This document shows, one piece after another, positions 9,407 to 18,800 of a DNA stretch of 43,311 nt. The notes under the pieces were generated by a model. The model worked only from the letters and a program-made list of their open reading frames with translations, was not told where the DNA came from and did not search any database. The first letter of the stretch is position 1, and each line of letters begins with the position of its first letter. A program made the translations under genes and the position numbers. This stretch comes from an uncultured Muribaculaceae bacterium (GTDB lineage Bacteria > Bacteroidota > Bacteroidia > Bacteroidales > Muribaculaceae), in the NCBI GenBank assembly GCA_910577355.1, contig CAJTMY010000024.1, positions 1 through 43,311 on the forward strand. The letters are read 5' to 3'.

Positions 9407-9877
9407 TTATTGGTTTCGGCGCAGGACTGCAGCTATGAGATCGGGCTCGAAGCCGCGGGAAGCGACGAGGCGGAATAATTTCGTACGGCCTTCGTAGGTA
9501 TCGGGCTCGGCAAGGGTATGTTTTTTAGCTTCAATAATTTCGGCGAGAATACAGCGGTAGCGATCTTCGTCGAGATTGTCGAGCGCCTCGTCTATGAGCG
9601 GGCGCGGCACACGTTTATGATACAGGGCGAGGGCTATCTTGCGACGGCCCCAACGCGCATATTCCATCTTGTCGCGTGCGAAAGCGTGCGCGAACCGTCG
9701 GTCATCGATAAATCGTCGTTCGGTCATTGACTGTACGATGTGTGCGGCTGTGTCGGGAAATATCCCCAGGCGAAGAAGTTTCTGCATTATCTCTCCTGAC
9801 GAGTGTTCGGCTCGTGCGCATAGTTCCTCCATGCGTGCCATAGCCTGTTGCGGGGTTATACTTCTGCGCGATTTCAT
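9407..9877 (-). CDS. recX: RecX-family regulatory protein
   Basis: A 156-residue RecX homologue. RecX binds RecA filaments and limits recombination. It is rich in basic, three-helix repeats typical of the family: GEIMQKLLRLGI, RFIDDRRFAHAFARDKMEYARWGRRKIALAL (read in pieces at about residues 55-83) and a C-terminal RLVASRGFEPDLI. It is the last gene of the seven-gene minus-strand operon; its ATG overlaps the prmC stop by 4 bases (9874-9877), pointing to translational coupling. recA is not in the window. Confidence 0.92.
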   Translation of the reverse strand: MKSRRSITPQQAMARMEELCARAEHSSGEIMQKLLRLGIFPDTAAHIVQSMTERRFIDDRRFAHAFARDKMEYARWGRRKIALALYHKRVPRPLIDEALDNLDEDRYRCILAEIIEAKKHTLAEPDTYEGRTKLFRLVASRGFEPDLIAAVLRRNQ

Positions 9878-10728
9878 CGTGCGCTGCGTTTTGCTATGGC
9901 AAACCGTTTCTTGCCCTGTGAGTCACGGTATATGTCGCATACGAGGCCTTTGGCTGTCATCATTTCCGAAAGTTGCGGGGCAAACAGCGGGTTTATCTCA
10001 AGATATACCGCGCCGTCATCGGCAAGGTTCTCAAGGGCAAAATCGGTTATTGCCCGGTAGAACCTTAGGGGATCGCTGTCGGGTACGAAAAGTGCTGATG
10101 CCGGTTCGTGGTCTTTCACATGGATTTCCATGTCTGCCTTTTCGCTTTCGGCGATGTATGGCGGATTGGATACGATTACATTGTACTGATTCAGAACTTT
10201 TGGTGCCGGTACGAGGATATCCTGCCTGTGAAAGTCGATGTCGGCCATAAGAGCTTTTGCGTTTTGGCGGGCGATGTCGAGAGCCTCGTCGCTGATGTCG
10301 ATGGCTTCGACATGCGGAAATACGAGTGCTCTTGCCAAAGCTATGGCAATGCAGCCCGAGCCGGTGCCGATGTCCAGTACGTTGAGGTCGCTTCGCGAGC
10401 CCTCGCGGTCGGTGATGATGTCGACGAGTTCGGCTGTCTCGGGGCGGGGGATAAGCACTGCGGGTGTCACTTTGAGATCCATGCCCATGAAACGAGCTGT
10501 GCCGATGACATATTGCGGAGGCTCGCCCGCTATGATGCGGCCGAGATACCGGTCGAACATCCGGACAGTCTCGGGTTCCAACACCCGGTCGCCGGTCATC
10601 AGCAGTTTCTGTGGTGTGACTTTCAGAACATCCTCAAGCAAGAGTCGGGCGGTGGCTTTTGCTTCACCGTTGCCTAAGGATGCAGAAAGCGTGGCGATTA
10701 TATGGCGATTGAGTTCGCTGAGTGTCAT
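9874..10728 (-). CDS. prmC: Release factor glutamine methyltransferase PrmC
   Basis: Cytoplasmic SAM-dependent enzyme that methylates the GGQ glutamine of peptide release factors, raising termination efficiency. Evidence: N-terminal helical domain with IPRPETAELVD at about 93-103, SAM-binding LDIGTGSGCIAIA at 118-130, and the amide-binding NPPY at 188-191. Length (284 residues) is normal. The start overlaps the obgE stop by 4 bases (10725-10728), and recX overlaps its end in the same way. Confidence 0.96.
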   Translation of the reverse strand: MTLSELNRHIIATLSASLGNGEAKATARLLLEDVLKVTPQKLLMTGDRVLEPETVRMFDRYLGRIIAGEPPQYVIGTARFMGMDLKVTPAVLIPRPETAELVDIITDREGSRSDLNVLDIGTGSGCIAIALARALVFPHVEAIDISDEALDIARQNAKALMADIDFHRQDILVPAPKVLNQYNVIVSNPPYIAESEKADMEIHVKDHEPASALFVPDSDPLRFYRAITDFALENLADDGAVYLEINPLFAPQLSEMMTAKGLVCDIYRDSQGKKRFAIAKRSAR

Positions 10729-11957
10729 TTGTCCGGCTCTTTGTCGTCGGTTTCTTCTTCATCGGGTATCACATCTTCGTCCCATGCGAATTCTTCGCCC
10801 CATGCTTCAGGCGAAATCTGTTGCAGGTCCTCGCCTTCATAATCTTCGTCGTCATCGTCGAATTCGCCCGGTTCGTATTGGAATATGAAATCGTCTTCCT
10901 CTTTTATGCGGTGCTGTTCGTCGAGATCGCGACGCGCGGCGTCGGAAGCGGCAAGGCGATTGTCATCGTCGGTTATCGCACCCCACAGCAGGTCTTTGAG
11001 TTCGGTGATGCCTTGGCCGGTGACAGCTGAGATGAATACTGAGGGGATGCCCTCGGGTAGGGTCTTTGCGAGTTCCTCGGTAAGTTCGTCATCAAGCATA
11101 TCGGACTTCGATATGGCTAGTACGCGATGTTTGTCAAGTAGTTGCGGGTTGAATGTGCGCAGTTCGTTGAGCAGTATTTCGTATTGCTTCGATATGTCAT
11201 CGGCGTCGGCGGGTATCATGAAGAGCAGCACGGCGTTGCGTTCTATGTGGCGTAGAAAACGCAGTCCGAGGCCCTTGCCTTCGCTGGCTCCTTCTATGAT
11301 GCCCGGAATATCGGCCATTACAAAAGAGCGGTCGCCACGGTAGCTTACGATGCCGAGCTGCGGCTCCATTGTGGTGAATGGATAATCGGCGATTTTGGGC
11401 CGTGCCGCCGATACTGCCGACAGCAGTGTGGATTTTCCGGCGTTTGGAAAGCCCACCAGTCCGACGTCGGCAAGCACTTTCAATTCGAGGATGATGCTTT
11501 TCTCTATTGCGGGCTCGCCCGGCTGGGCATAGCGGGGCGTGCGGTTGGTGGATGATTTGAAATGCCAGTTGCCCAGACCGCCTCGGCCGCCCTTGAGAAG
11601 TTTTATTTCCTGTCCGTCGTAAGTCACCTCTGTGAGATATTCGCCGGTCTCGGCGTCGAATACCGCCGTACCGCATGGTACGTCGATTATCACGTCCTCG
11701 CCGTCCTTGCCGAACGACCGTCCACCCGATCCGCTCTGTCCGTTGCCTGCGAATATGTGGCGCCGGTATTTGAGCGGCAGCAGTGTCCACATGTGCTGGT
11801 TGCCTCGCAGTATGATGTGACCGCCTCGGCCTCCGTCGCCACCGTCGGGGCCGCCTTTGGGGATATATTTGGCACGGTAGAAGTGGCGTGAGCCGGCACC
11901 GCCCTTGCCCGAGCGGCACAATATTTTTACGTAATCTATGAAGTTGGAGTCTGCCAT
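10725..11957 (-). CDS. obgE: GTPase Obg/CgtA
   Basis: Essential ribosome-associated GTPase that takes part in large-subunit assembly and stress signalling. The N-terminal glycine-rich Obg fold is clear (GGAGSRHFYRAKYIPKGGPD, GGRGGLGNW). The G domain follows from about residue 160: G1 GFPNAGKST, G3 DIPGIIEGA, G4 SKSDM. The C-terminal tail of about 70 residues is strongly acidic (EFDDDDEDYEGEDL), as in other Obg proteins. In many Bacteroidetes the gene follows adk; here it follows three nonulosonate genes. Length is 410 residues. Confidence 0.97.
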   Translation of the reverse strand: MADSNFIDYVKILCRSGKGGAGSRHFYRAKYIPKGGPDGGDGGRGGHIILRGNQHMWTLLPLKYRRHIFAGNGQSGSGGRSFGKDGEDVIIDVPCGTAVFDAETGEYLTEVTYDGQEIKLLKGGRGGLGNWHFKSSTNRTPRYAQPGEPAIEKSIILELKVLADVGLVGFPNAGKSTLLSAVSAARPKIADYPFTTMEPQLGIVSYRGDRSFVMADIPGIIEGASEGKGLGLRFLRHIERNAVLLFMIPADADDISKQYEILLNELRTFNPQLLDKHRVLAISKSDMLDDELTEELAKTLPEGIPSVFISAVTGQGITELKDLLWGAITDDDNRLAASDAARRDLDEQHRIKEEDDFIFQYEPGEFDDDDEDYEGEDLQQISPEAWGEEFAWDEDVIPDEEETDDKEPDK

Positions 11958-11969
11958 TGTCGTGGATGT

Positions 11970-13016
11970 TTAACGGTTGAGTGTGTTGTGGTGTCGCATC
12001 AGCTCTGCCGCCTGTCTGAAGTCGGTGGGCGAGCCTACATCTATCCATGTGCCCTTGATGGGGTAGTATGTCACATGTCCGCCGGCTGCTATAGTGCTTT
12101 CGATAAGGTCGGTGGCGTCGGTGCGTGTGTCGTGCGGCAGTGTGCGCAGTATATCGTTGCCGAAGATGTATATGCCGGCGTTGGCGTAGTATGAATACGA
12201 GGGTTTTTCGGCCAGACCTGTGACACGGTCGCCTTCGAGTGTGAGTATGGCATATGGGACAGCCACCTGATAAGGTATTACGGCTATGGTGATGTCGGCG
12301 TGTGAGTCGCGGTGCTTGAGATACAGCTCCTCGAATGATATCGTGGAGATGAGGTCGGAGTTCATCACGAGGGTATCGCCATCGGCAGGCAGGTCGATAA
12401 GTGTGGCCGCACCGATAGTGCCCAACGGTGCTTCTTCCTTGACACATTTCACATTGGTGCCGGCTACGGGGCTGGCGAAATGTGCCGCTATCTGCTCTGC
12501 AAGGTAGCGGGTGGTGACATATATGTCTTTTATGCCTGATGCAGCCAGAGCCTCTATATTGTAGTCGATTATGGCTTTGCCTTCGATCTTGAGCAGGGGC
12601 TTGGGGCAATCGGCTGTAAGAGGCCGCAGACGCTCGCCTTTGCCCCCTGCCATAAGTATGGCGCTGAGCGGGAGGCGTGTGTGCGTTGTGTTCAGGTCGA
12701 TAATCTCGACAATACGTCCGTCGGCATCAAGGCGAGGTATCAGGTTGATGCCTGCTGCGCGGAAGGCGCGCATGGCGTCGACATCATCGTCGCTGCCTTC
12801 GTGCAGAGCCTTGAAATCGTGCCGGGCGGCCTGTGCTGCCGGTGTGTCGAGGGCGATGCCACGCAGCAGCGACCTGCGTATGTCGCCATCGGTGAGTGTC
12901 CCGGTAACCCGATTGTCGGCATCGGTGATGAAGAGCGTCATAAGGTTGCCCGGCAGGCTGTTGAGCTTTTCGAGTGCCTCGAGCAGCGAAGCTTTGTCGG
13001 AGATTATGTTTTTCAT
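11970..13016 (-). CDS. CBS-domain sugar-1-phosphate nucleotidyltransferase (PtmE-like)
   Basis: A 348-residue fusion of two CBS motifs (residues 1 to about 115, with GTLTDGDIRRSLL) and a sugar-phosphate nucleotidyltransferase (ILMAGGKGERLRPLTADCPKPLL, the signature loop with catalytic Arg and Lys). The same order of domains is found in PtmE of Campylobacter jejuni, which makes GDP-glucosamine for legionaminic acid. The next genes upstream are a CMP-nonulosonate synthetase and a hydrolysing 2-epimerase, which supports that reading; the nucleotide (GDP or other) cannot be told from sequence alone. The CBS pair may bind an adenine nucleotide and regulate activity. It starts 5 bases after the upstream gene and ends 12 bases before obgE. 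Confidence 0.82.
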   Translation of the reverse strand: MKNIISDKASLLEALEKLNSLPGNLMTLFITDADNRVTGTLTDGDIRRSLLRGIALDTPAAQAARHDFKALHEGSDDDVDAMRAFRAAGINLIPRLDADGRIVEIIDLNTTHTRLPLSAILMAGGKGERLRPLTADCPKPLLKIEGKAIIDYNIEALAASGIKDIYVTTRYLAEQIAAHFASPVAGTNVKCVKEEAPLGTIGAATLIDLPADGDTLVMNSDLISTISFEELYLKHRDSHADITIAVIPYQVAVPYAILTLEGDRVTGLAEKPSYSYYANAGIYIFGNDILRTLPHDTRTDATDLIESTIAAGGHVTYYPIKGTWIDVGSPTDFRQAAELMRHHNTLNR

Positions 13017-13021
13017 ATATC

Positions 13022-13729
13022 TTAAAACGTTTGTTGTAGTGATTGGTTTGCCGCGAGCATTGCTTCGGCCACAAGCCAGTCGGCCGGTGTGTCGAGATCT
13101 ACCGAGCGCTCAGGTGGCATCACATACGGTATGCGCCTTGAGAAGGCTCCCATCGGCAACGATCGTATTGAATCGGGGTTGATGACATATACCGCGCCGT
13201 TGTATTCCCATACTTTCGGGGCGTCCTGCCGGCGTGTTATGAGCCCGTCGCCTTTGGATATGTGGAGATACCCGTCGGGTGTAGTCTCGAAAACGTTGTA
13301 ATAAGGATTGGACGCGCACTCCGTCACACTCACCACCATATCTGTATGCGGGGTATATAATTTCAATGCTTCGAGGATGTCATCGGATGTGCGGAACGGG
13401 GATGTGGGCTGCAGCAGCACCACGCAGTCATATTCTATACATTGAGTGTCGGCCCAGTCCATAACGTCGAGTATCAGCTCGCGGCTTCCGGCGGTATCGG
13501 TGGCCAATGCGGCCGGGCGCATATACGGTACAGGCAATCCGAGGGTGCGGGCTGTGTCGGCGATGGCTGGATCGTCGGTCGACAGTATTATGTGTGTGTC
13601 ATCGGCTCCGGCTATCCGTGCGTTCTTGATGGCGTATGCTATCAACGGACGTCCTCCGAGCGGTTTTATGTTCTTGTGCGGAATGCCTTTGCTGCCTCCG
13701 CGGGCGGGTATTATATATAGTGGCGTCAT
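13022..13729 (-). CDS. Acylneuraminate cytidylyltransferase family (NeuA/LegF-like)
   Basis: Activates a nine-carbon nonulosonic acid with CTP to give the CMP-sugar donor. The family N-terminus is intact (YIIPARGGSKGIPHKNIKPLGGRPLIAYAI, in overlapping pieces within residues 4-33), as are LLQPTSPFRTSDDI and the metal-binding DLDTPADW near the end. Length is 235 residues. Given the PtmE-like and 2-epimerase neighbours, a legionaminic or related acid is more likely than sialic acid, but this is inference. The ATG overlaps the stop of the 2-epimerase gene by 4 bases (13726-13729). Confidence 0.88.
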   Translation of the reverse strand: MTPLYIIPARGGSKGIPHKNIKPLGGRPLIAYAIKNARIAGADDTHIILSTDDPAIADTARTLGLPVPYMRPAALATDTAGSRELILDVMDWADTQCIEYDCVVLLQPTSPFRTSDDILEALKLYTPHTDMVVSVTECASNPYYNVFETTPDGYLHISKGDGLITRRQDAPKVWEYNGAVYVINPDSIRSLPMGAFSRRIPYVMPPERSVDLDTPADWLVAEAMLAANQSLQQTF

Positions 13730-14892
13730 GGCAGGTCGTGAAATTTTTTAGGTTGCAGCGGCATGCTGTGCAGCAGTTTCATTATGGCTTCGGCTGCTGT
13801 GTGTGGTGCGTCGGGCCGGTAATACGGGTCGGGCGACTTGGTGGCTTCGGCCACAAACCTGGTGTCTGTTGCCTCGGCTATGGCGGCCATTATGCTTTCC
13901 GTATTGTCGGGGGCATCGATCACCAAAGGGGAGTGCAGCCGCCCGCGTTGGCGTATGCCTATGTTCACGGCCGGCTTGCCGGCGGCTGGGACTTCGATTA
14001 TGGCTCCTGATGAGTTGCCGATCACAAATGCACACTCATGCACGGCGCTCATATATCTCACCATCCCCAGTGAACGGACGAGAGCCACGCGTTGTGGCCG
14101 CGTTGCGGCATAGTCTTTGATAAGACTGATGATGCGGTCGGAACCGGCATCATTGTTGGGGTAGGTGATGACTAAATTGCCCTTCCATGCGCGGTCGAGT
14201 GCGTCGAGCATGGCGCCGCAGCGCATGGCAGGGTCGGCAGGGTCGAGTGTGGCGGGATGATATGTCGCTATGGCAAACGGAACCTCAGGATCAAGACCGA
14301 GCGGGCTGAGGAGTTCCTCGCGGCAGATGCGTGGCCGGTTGATCATGTTCCATACGCCGAGCGATCCGGTGTTTATGACCCGGCCAGGATCTTCGCCGAG
14401 CTGTATCACACGCCGTCGATATGGCTCGGTGGATGTGAGATGAAGGGTAGACAGCTTGGTGATGGCGTGACGTATGGAGTCGTCGACGGCACCTTCCGAT
14501 ATCTCGCCGCCATGCAGATGCACTACCGGTATGCCCATGATGGCTGCCGCCGATGCCGCGCCGAGCATCTCGAAGCGGTCGCCGAGAATGACTACGGCGT
14601 GTGGCTGTAAACGTGCAAACTCGGCCGCACATCCAGCCGTGCAACGCCCGGCAGCGATGGCACGCGAAGTGGAATCGCTGCCGTTGGCGTCGTCGATGTA
14701 CACGCGTGCCGATATGTCGAAACCGTCGGCGATGATATCGTCGACGGTATGTCCGTAGGCATCGAGCAGGTGCATGTTGGTGGCGAGAATCTGCAATTCC
14801 ACGTCATCGCGGCCGCGCAGTATCTCGGCGAGTGGAACCAATATGCCCCAATCGGCCCGGGTGCCGGTGGCTATGCATATGCGGTACTTCAC
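13726..14892 (-). CDS. Hydrolysing NDP-sugar 2-epimerase (NeuC/LegG-like)
   Basis: Family of UDP- or GDP-linked HexNAc 2-epimerases that release the nucleotide and yield a ManNAc-type sugar for nonulosonate synthesis. Visible motifs: ATGTRADWGILVPL at the N-terminus, ILGDRFEMLGAASAA, HLHGGEISEGAVDDSIRHAI, and a C-terminal IGNSSGAIIEVPAAGKPAVNIG that binds the nucleotide. Length is 388 residues. The start codon is GTG at 14892, 10 bases after the yicC stop. Together with the next two genes it gives three steps of a nonulosonic-acid route; the synthase (NeuB/LegI), dehydratase, aminotransferase and acetyltransferase are not in this window. Confidence 0.88.
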   Translation of the reverse strand: MKYRICIATGTRADWGILVPLAEILRGRDDVELQILATNMHLLDAYGHTVDDIIADGFDISARVYIDDANGSDSTSRAIAAGRCTAGCAAEFARLQPHAVVILGDRFEMLGAASAAAIMGIPVVHLHGGEISEGAVDDSIRHAITKLSTLHLTSTEPYRRRVIQLGEDPGRVINTGSLGVWNMINRPRICREELLSPLGLDPEVPFAIATYHPATLDPADPAMRCGAMLDALDRAWKGNLVITYPNNDAGSDRIISLIKDYAATRPQRVALVRSLGMVRYMSAVHECAFVIGNSSGAIIEVPAAGKPAVNIGIRQRGRLHSPLVIDAPDNTESIMAAIAEATDTRFVAEATKSPDPYYRPDAPHTAAEAIMKLLHSMPLQPKKFHDLP

Positions 14893-14902
14893 AGATAGGC
14901 TT

Positions 14903-15781
14903 TTACATTACGTTGAGAACCTGTTCCTTGATTTGCTCGAGGATATCCTTCATCTTCACTACGATGCGCTGCATGTCGGCCTGGTTGCTTTTCGAACCCA
15001 AAGTATTGATCTCGCGACCCATCTCCTGCGCGATGAATCCGAGTTTCTTGCCTTGTCCGGGCTCGCCTTCCATGGTCTCGATAAAATAACGCAGGTGCTG
15101 TGCGAGACGTTGGCGCTCCTCGTTCACATCGAGTTTCTCGATATAGAATATCATCTCCTGTTCAAGCCGCCCTTTGTCGTATTCTGCCACGGGAATCTTG
15201 GCAAGGCCTTCCTCGATACGGGCGCGTATGCGTGGTACACGTTCGGCTTCGTATGGCGCTATTTCTTCGAGCAAGGCGGCGATGGAGGTGATCCTTGGTT
15301 CGAAGAATTCCTCAAGACGTTTGCCTTCTTCACGACGATGCTGCGACAGAGCTTCGGCGGCGAGGCGTGTGGCTTCGAGGACGGCATGGCGCATGTCGTC
15401 CGAGTCGTCGACTTCAGTATCTGTCGTGGTGACATCGGGAAAACGCATCAGGAATGTGAGCATGTCGGCCGGAGGGGCGATGCCCAGTTCGGCGACCGCA
15501 CTTTCCACCTGCTGCTTGTATGCACGCAGAGTGTCGAGGTTGAGATGTACCTGTATGGCGGCGCCGGCGATGGTCTCTACCGATGCCACCATGTCCACTT
15601 TGCCGCGCTGCAGCTCGTGTGCCACGATGTTGCGCATGTCGAGTTCAAAACTGCTGATGGCCGAAGGTATACGTGCGGCCATGTCGAGCTGCTTGCTGTT
15701 GAGCGACTTAAGCTCTACTGTGATTTTCTTATTGTAAATTTCGGCCGATGCTTTGCCGAAACCAGTCATTGATAGAAGCAA
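14903..15781 (-). CDS. yicC: YicC-family endoribonuclease
   Basis: A 292-residue YicC homologue; the family is reported to act as endoribonuclease on RNA. Both halves are seen: the N-terminal MTGFGKASAEI with LNSKQLDMAARIP, and the C-terminal IAQEMGREINTLGSKSNQ. The start is most likely TTG at 15781 (LLS before MTGFG), since relatives usually have four residues ahead of MTGFG; an ATG at 15769 is the alternative. A strong hairpin lies 25 bases upstream, so the gene may depend on a poorly conserved promoter or on readthrough from secA. It opens the seven-gene operon that ends in recX. Confidence 0.93.
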   Translation of the reverse strand: MLLSMTGFGKASAEIYNKKITVELKSLNSKQLDMAARIPSAISSFELDMRNIVAHELQRGKVDMVASVETIAGAAIQVHLNLDTLRAYKQQVESAVAELGIAPPADMLTFLMRFPDVTTTDTEVDDSDDMRHAVLEATRLAAEALSQHRREEGKRLEEFFEPRITSIAALLEEIAPYEAERVPRIRARIEEGLAKIPVAEYDKGRLEQEMIFYIEKLDVNEERQRLAQHLRYFIETMEGEPGQGKKLGFIAQEMGREINTLGSKSNQADMQRIVVKMKDILEQIKEQVLNVM

Positions 15782-15805
15782 AACGGATGTGTTTTAGGAA
15801 AGTCA

Positions 15806-15832
15806 TGGAAGCCCCGCCTGGCGGGGCTTCCA
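15806..15832 (-). terminator. Terminator-like hairpin between secA and yicC
   Basis: TGGAAGCCCCGC pairs perfectly with GCGGGGCTTCCA (12 pairs, 3-base loop), starting 16 bases after the secA stop on the minus strand. The following bases (TGACTTTCCT) are only moderately T-rich. It could act as an attenuator between secA and the yicC operon. Confidence 0.65.
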
Positions 15833-15847
15833 TTTAATATAGTGGAT

Positions 15848-18800
15848 TTAAAGATTTTTGCCGTGGCAGTTTTTGTATTTCTTGCCTGATCCGCACGGGC
15901 ATGGGTCGTTGCGTCCTACGCGCGGAGCCGCTTTCATCGGCATGGGCTTGGGTTTGCCGGCCTGAGAGGCTGCCGTGCCTGCGGCACGCTTCTCTTCTGT
16001 GCCCGGAAGTTCGGCTTTCGACGTCTGATATTCATATTTGCGGGGCATCTCGGGCGCAGCGGCTTTGAGTTCGGGCGCAGCCTTGGGTTTCGGAGCCTCA
16101 ACTTTTTGCTCAGGCAGCGGGCCACTCTGTGCAGAGGAGGCTGAGGCTTGCGGGCCGGGCGCCGGGGCTTCTTTCACGGGGATATGCGCGCGCATCAGAG
16201 CCGCTACCATCTTGGTGTTGAGTCGTCCAAGCATGTCCTGGAACAGGTGGAAGGCCTCGACCTTGTAGATGACCAGCGGGTCTTTCTGTTCGTACGAGGC
16301 GTTCTGCACACTTTGGCGCAGTTGGTCGAGCTCGCGCAGGTGCTCCATCCACAGGTCGTCGATCGATACCAGCGAGAGAGCTTTCTGCCATTCCTTGATG
16401 ATGGAGCGGCATTCGGTGGCCGATGCCTCCTCGAGGTCGATGCGCAGGTTGAACTGGCGCTTGCCGTCGCTGATGGGTACTATGATCTTGCCTCGGTAGT
16501 CGTTGTTCTGCAATATGCCGTTGATCACGGGGAGTGCAACTTCGCGTATGCGGTCGTTCTTGCGGGTGAGGGCTTTCATGGCGGCTTCGTGCAAGGCTTC
16601 GACACGCTCGTCGCGGGTGAGGTGATTGTACTGTTTTTCGTCGAACGGTGCCTCGATTGCGAATGTGCGGAAGATGTCGAGCGACAGCGACTCGAAGTCG
16701 GATGCGTTGTCGTAGCGGTCGACAAGCGACTCCACGGTGTCGTAGATCATGTTGGCGATGTCGATGCCGAGGCGTTCGCCCTTGAGCGCGTGCTGGCGAC
16801 GTGTGTATATGTAGTTGCGCTGCTTGTTCATCACGTCGTCGTATTCGACGAGGCGCTTGCGGATGCCGAAGTTGTTCTCCTCGACGCGGCGCTGGGCTTT
16901 TTCGATGGCATTGTTCACCATCTTGTGCTCTATCACCTCGCCTTCCTTGTATCCGAAGGTGTCGAGGAGCTTCATCACGCGGTCGGTGGCAAACAGACGC
17001 ATGAGCTGATCCTCAAACGAAACGAAGAACACCGACGAACCCGGGTCGCCCTGACGGCCCGAACGGCCGCGGAGCTGGCGGTCGACGCGGCGGCTTTCGT
17101 GACGCTCGGTGCCTATGATGGCCAGGCCGCCGATACCTTTGCCCTTGACTATTTCCTGATCCTGCATGGCTTTCACCTCGGCCGGCAGCTTGATGTCTGT
17201 ACCGCGACCTGCCATGTTGGTGGCTATGGTCACAGCTCCGGGCAGGCCGGCGAGAGCCACGATCTCGGCCTCGCGCTGGTGCAGCTTGGCATTGAGCACC
17301 TGGTGCTTTATCTTGCGCATGGTGAGCATTCGGCTCAGCAACTCGGATATCTCGACCGACGTGGTGCCCACGAGTACGGGGCGGCCGATGGCGTTGAGAC
17401 GTTCGATCTCGGCTATCACGGCGGCGTATTTCTCTTTCTTGGTCTTGTACACGCGGTCGTTCATGTCGATACGGGCCACGGGACGGTTGGTGGGGATTGT
17501 CACGATCTCGAGTTTGTAGACATCCCAGAATTCGCCCGCCTCGGTCTCGGCCGTACCGGTCATGCCGGCGAGTTTGTGATACATGCGGAAGTAGTTCTGC
17601 AGTGTGATGGTGGCGAATGTCTGTGTGGCAGCCTCCACCTTCACGCCTTCTTTGGCCTCGATGGCCTGATGCAGACCGTCGGAGTAGCGGCGGCCTTCCA
17701 TTATACGTCCGGTCTGCTCATCGACGATCTTCACCTTGTTGTCGTCGATCACGTATTCCACCTCGCGCTCGAAGAGGGTATAGGCCTTGAGCAGCTGCGT
17801 GACTGTATGGACGCGTTCGGCCTTCACTGCGTAGTCGGCCATGAGCTCGTCTTTTTTCACCTGACGCTCTTCGGCGTCGGGCATGTGCTCGAGCTCGGAG
17901 AGCTGGCCGGCGATGTCGGGCAGTACGAAGAAGTTGGGATCCTCGATCTTGCCGGTAAGTTCGTCGAGACCTTTGTCGGTGAGTTCCACCGAGCGGTTTT
18001 TCTCGTCGATTATGAAGTACAGAGGATCGGTGACCGTGGGCATCTCGCGTCCGTTGTCCTGAAGGTAGTGGGCTTCGGTCTCGAGCAGGAGAGTCTTCAT
18101 ACCTTCCTGGCTCAGGAACTTGATGAGTGCGCCGTATTTGGGCAGGCCCTTGTATGCGCGGAAGAGCAGCAGGGCGCCTTCTTTCTGAGTTTCCTTATCG
18201 TCGGATGCTATCTTGGCCTTGGCGTCGGCGAGGATATTGTTGACAAGGCGGCGCTGTGCCTCGACAACCTTCTCCACATTATGTTTGTATTCGTTGAAAT
18301 ACTGTTCCTCGCCTTTGGGCACGGGGCCGGATATGATGAGCGGGGTACGGGCGTCGTCGATAAGCACCGAGTCAACTTCGTCGACGATGGCGTAATAGTG
18401 CGATCGCTGCACCATGTCTTCGGGTGCCATGGCCATGTTGTCGCGCAGATAGTCGAAGCCGAACTCATTGTTGGTGCCGTATGTGATGTCGCAGTTGTAT
18501 GCGGCGCGGCGTGCGGCGGTGTTGGGCTGGTGCTTGTCGATGCAGTCGACAGTGGAGCCGAGGAACTGATACAGCGGGCCCATCCATTCCGAGTCGCGCT
18601 TGGCGAGGTAGTCGTTGACGGTGACTACGTGTACGCCACGGCCTGTGAGCGAGCGCAGGAATACCGGCAGGGTGGCGACGAGTGTTTTGCCTTCGCCGGT
18701 GGCCATCTCGGCGATCTTGCCTTCGTTGAGCACCTTGCCGCCTATCATCTGCACGTCGTAGTGTTCCATGTCCCATGTTATCTCGTTGCCGCCTGCCATC

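Noticed and set aside
11197..12609. Open frame of 470 codons on the minus strand
   Set aside because: A shifted frame of obgE and the PtmE-like gene, rich in Arg, His and Pro as expected for an out-of-frame reading.
15806..15832. Long perfect stem as a possible insertion-sequence end
   Set aside because: Position right after the secA stop and its shape fit a terminator; no transposase is in the window.
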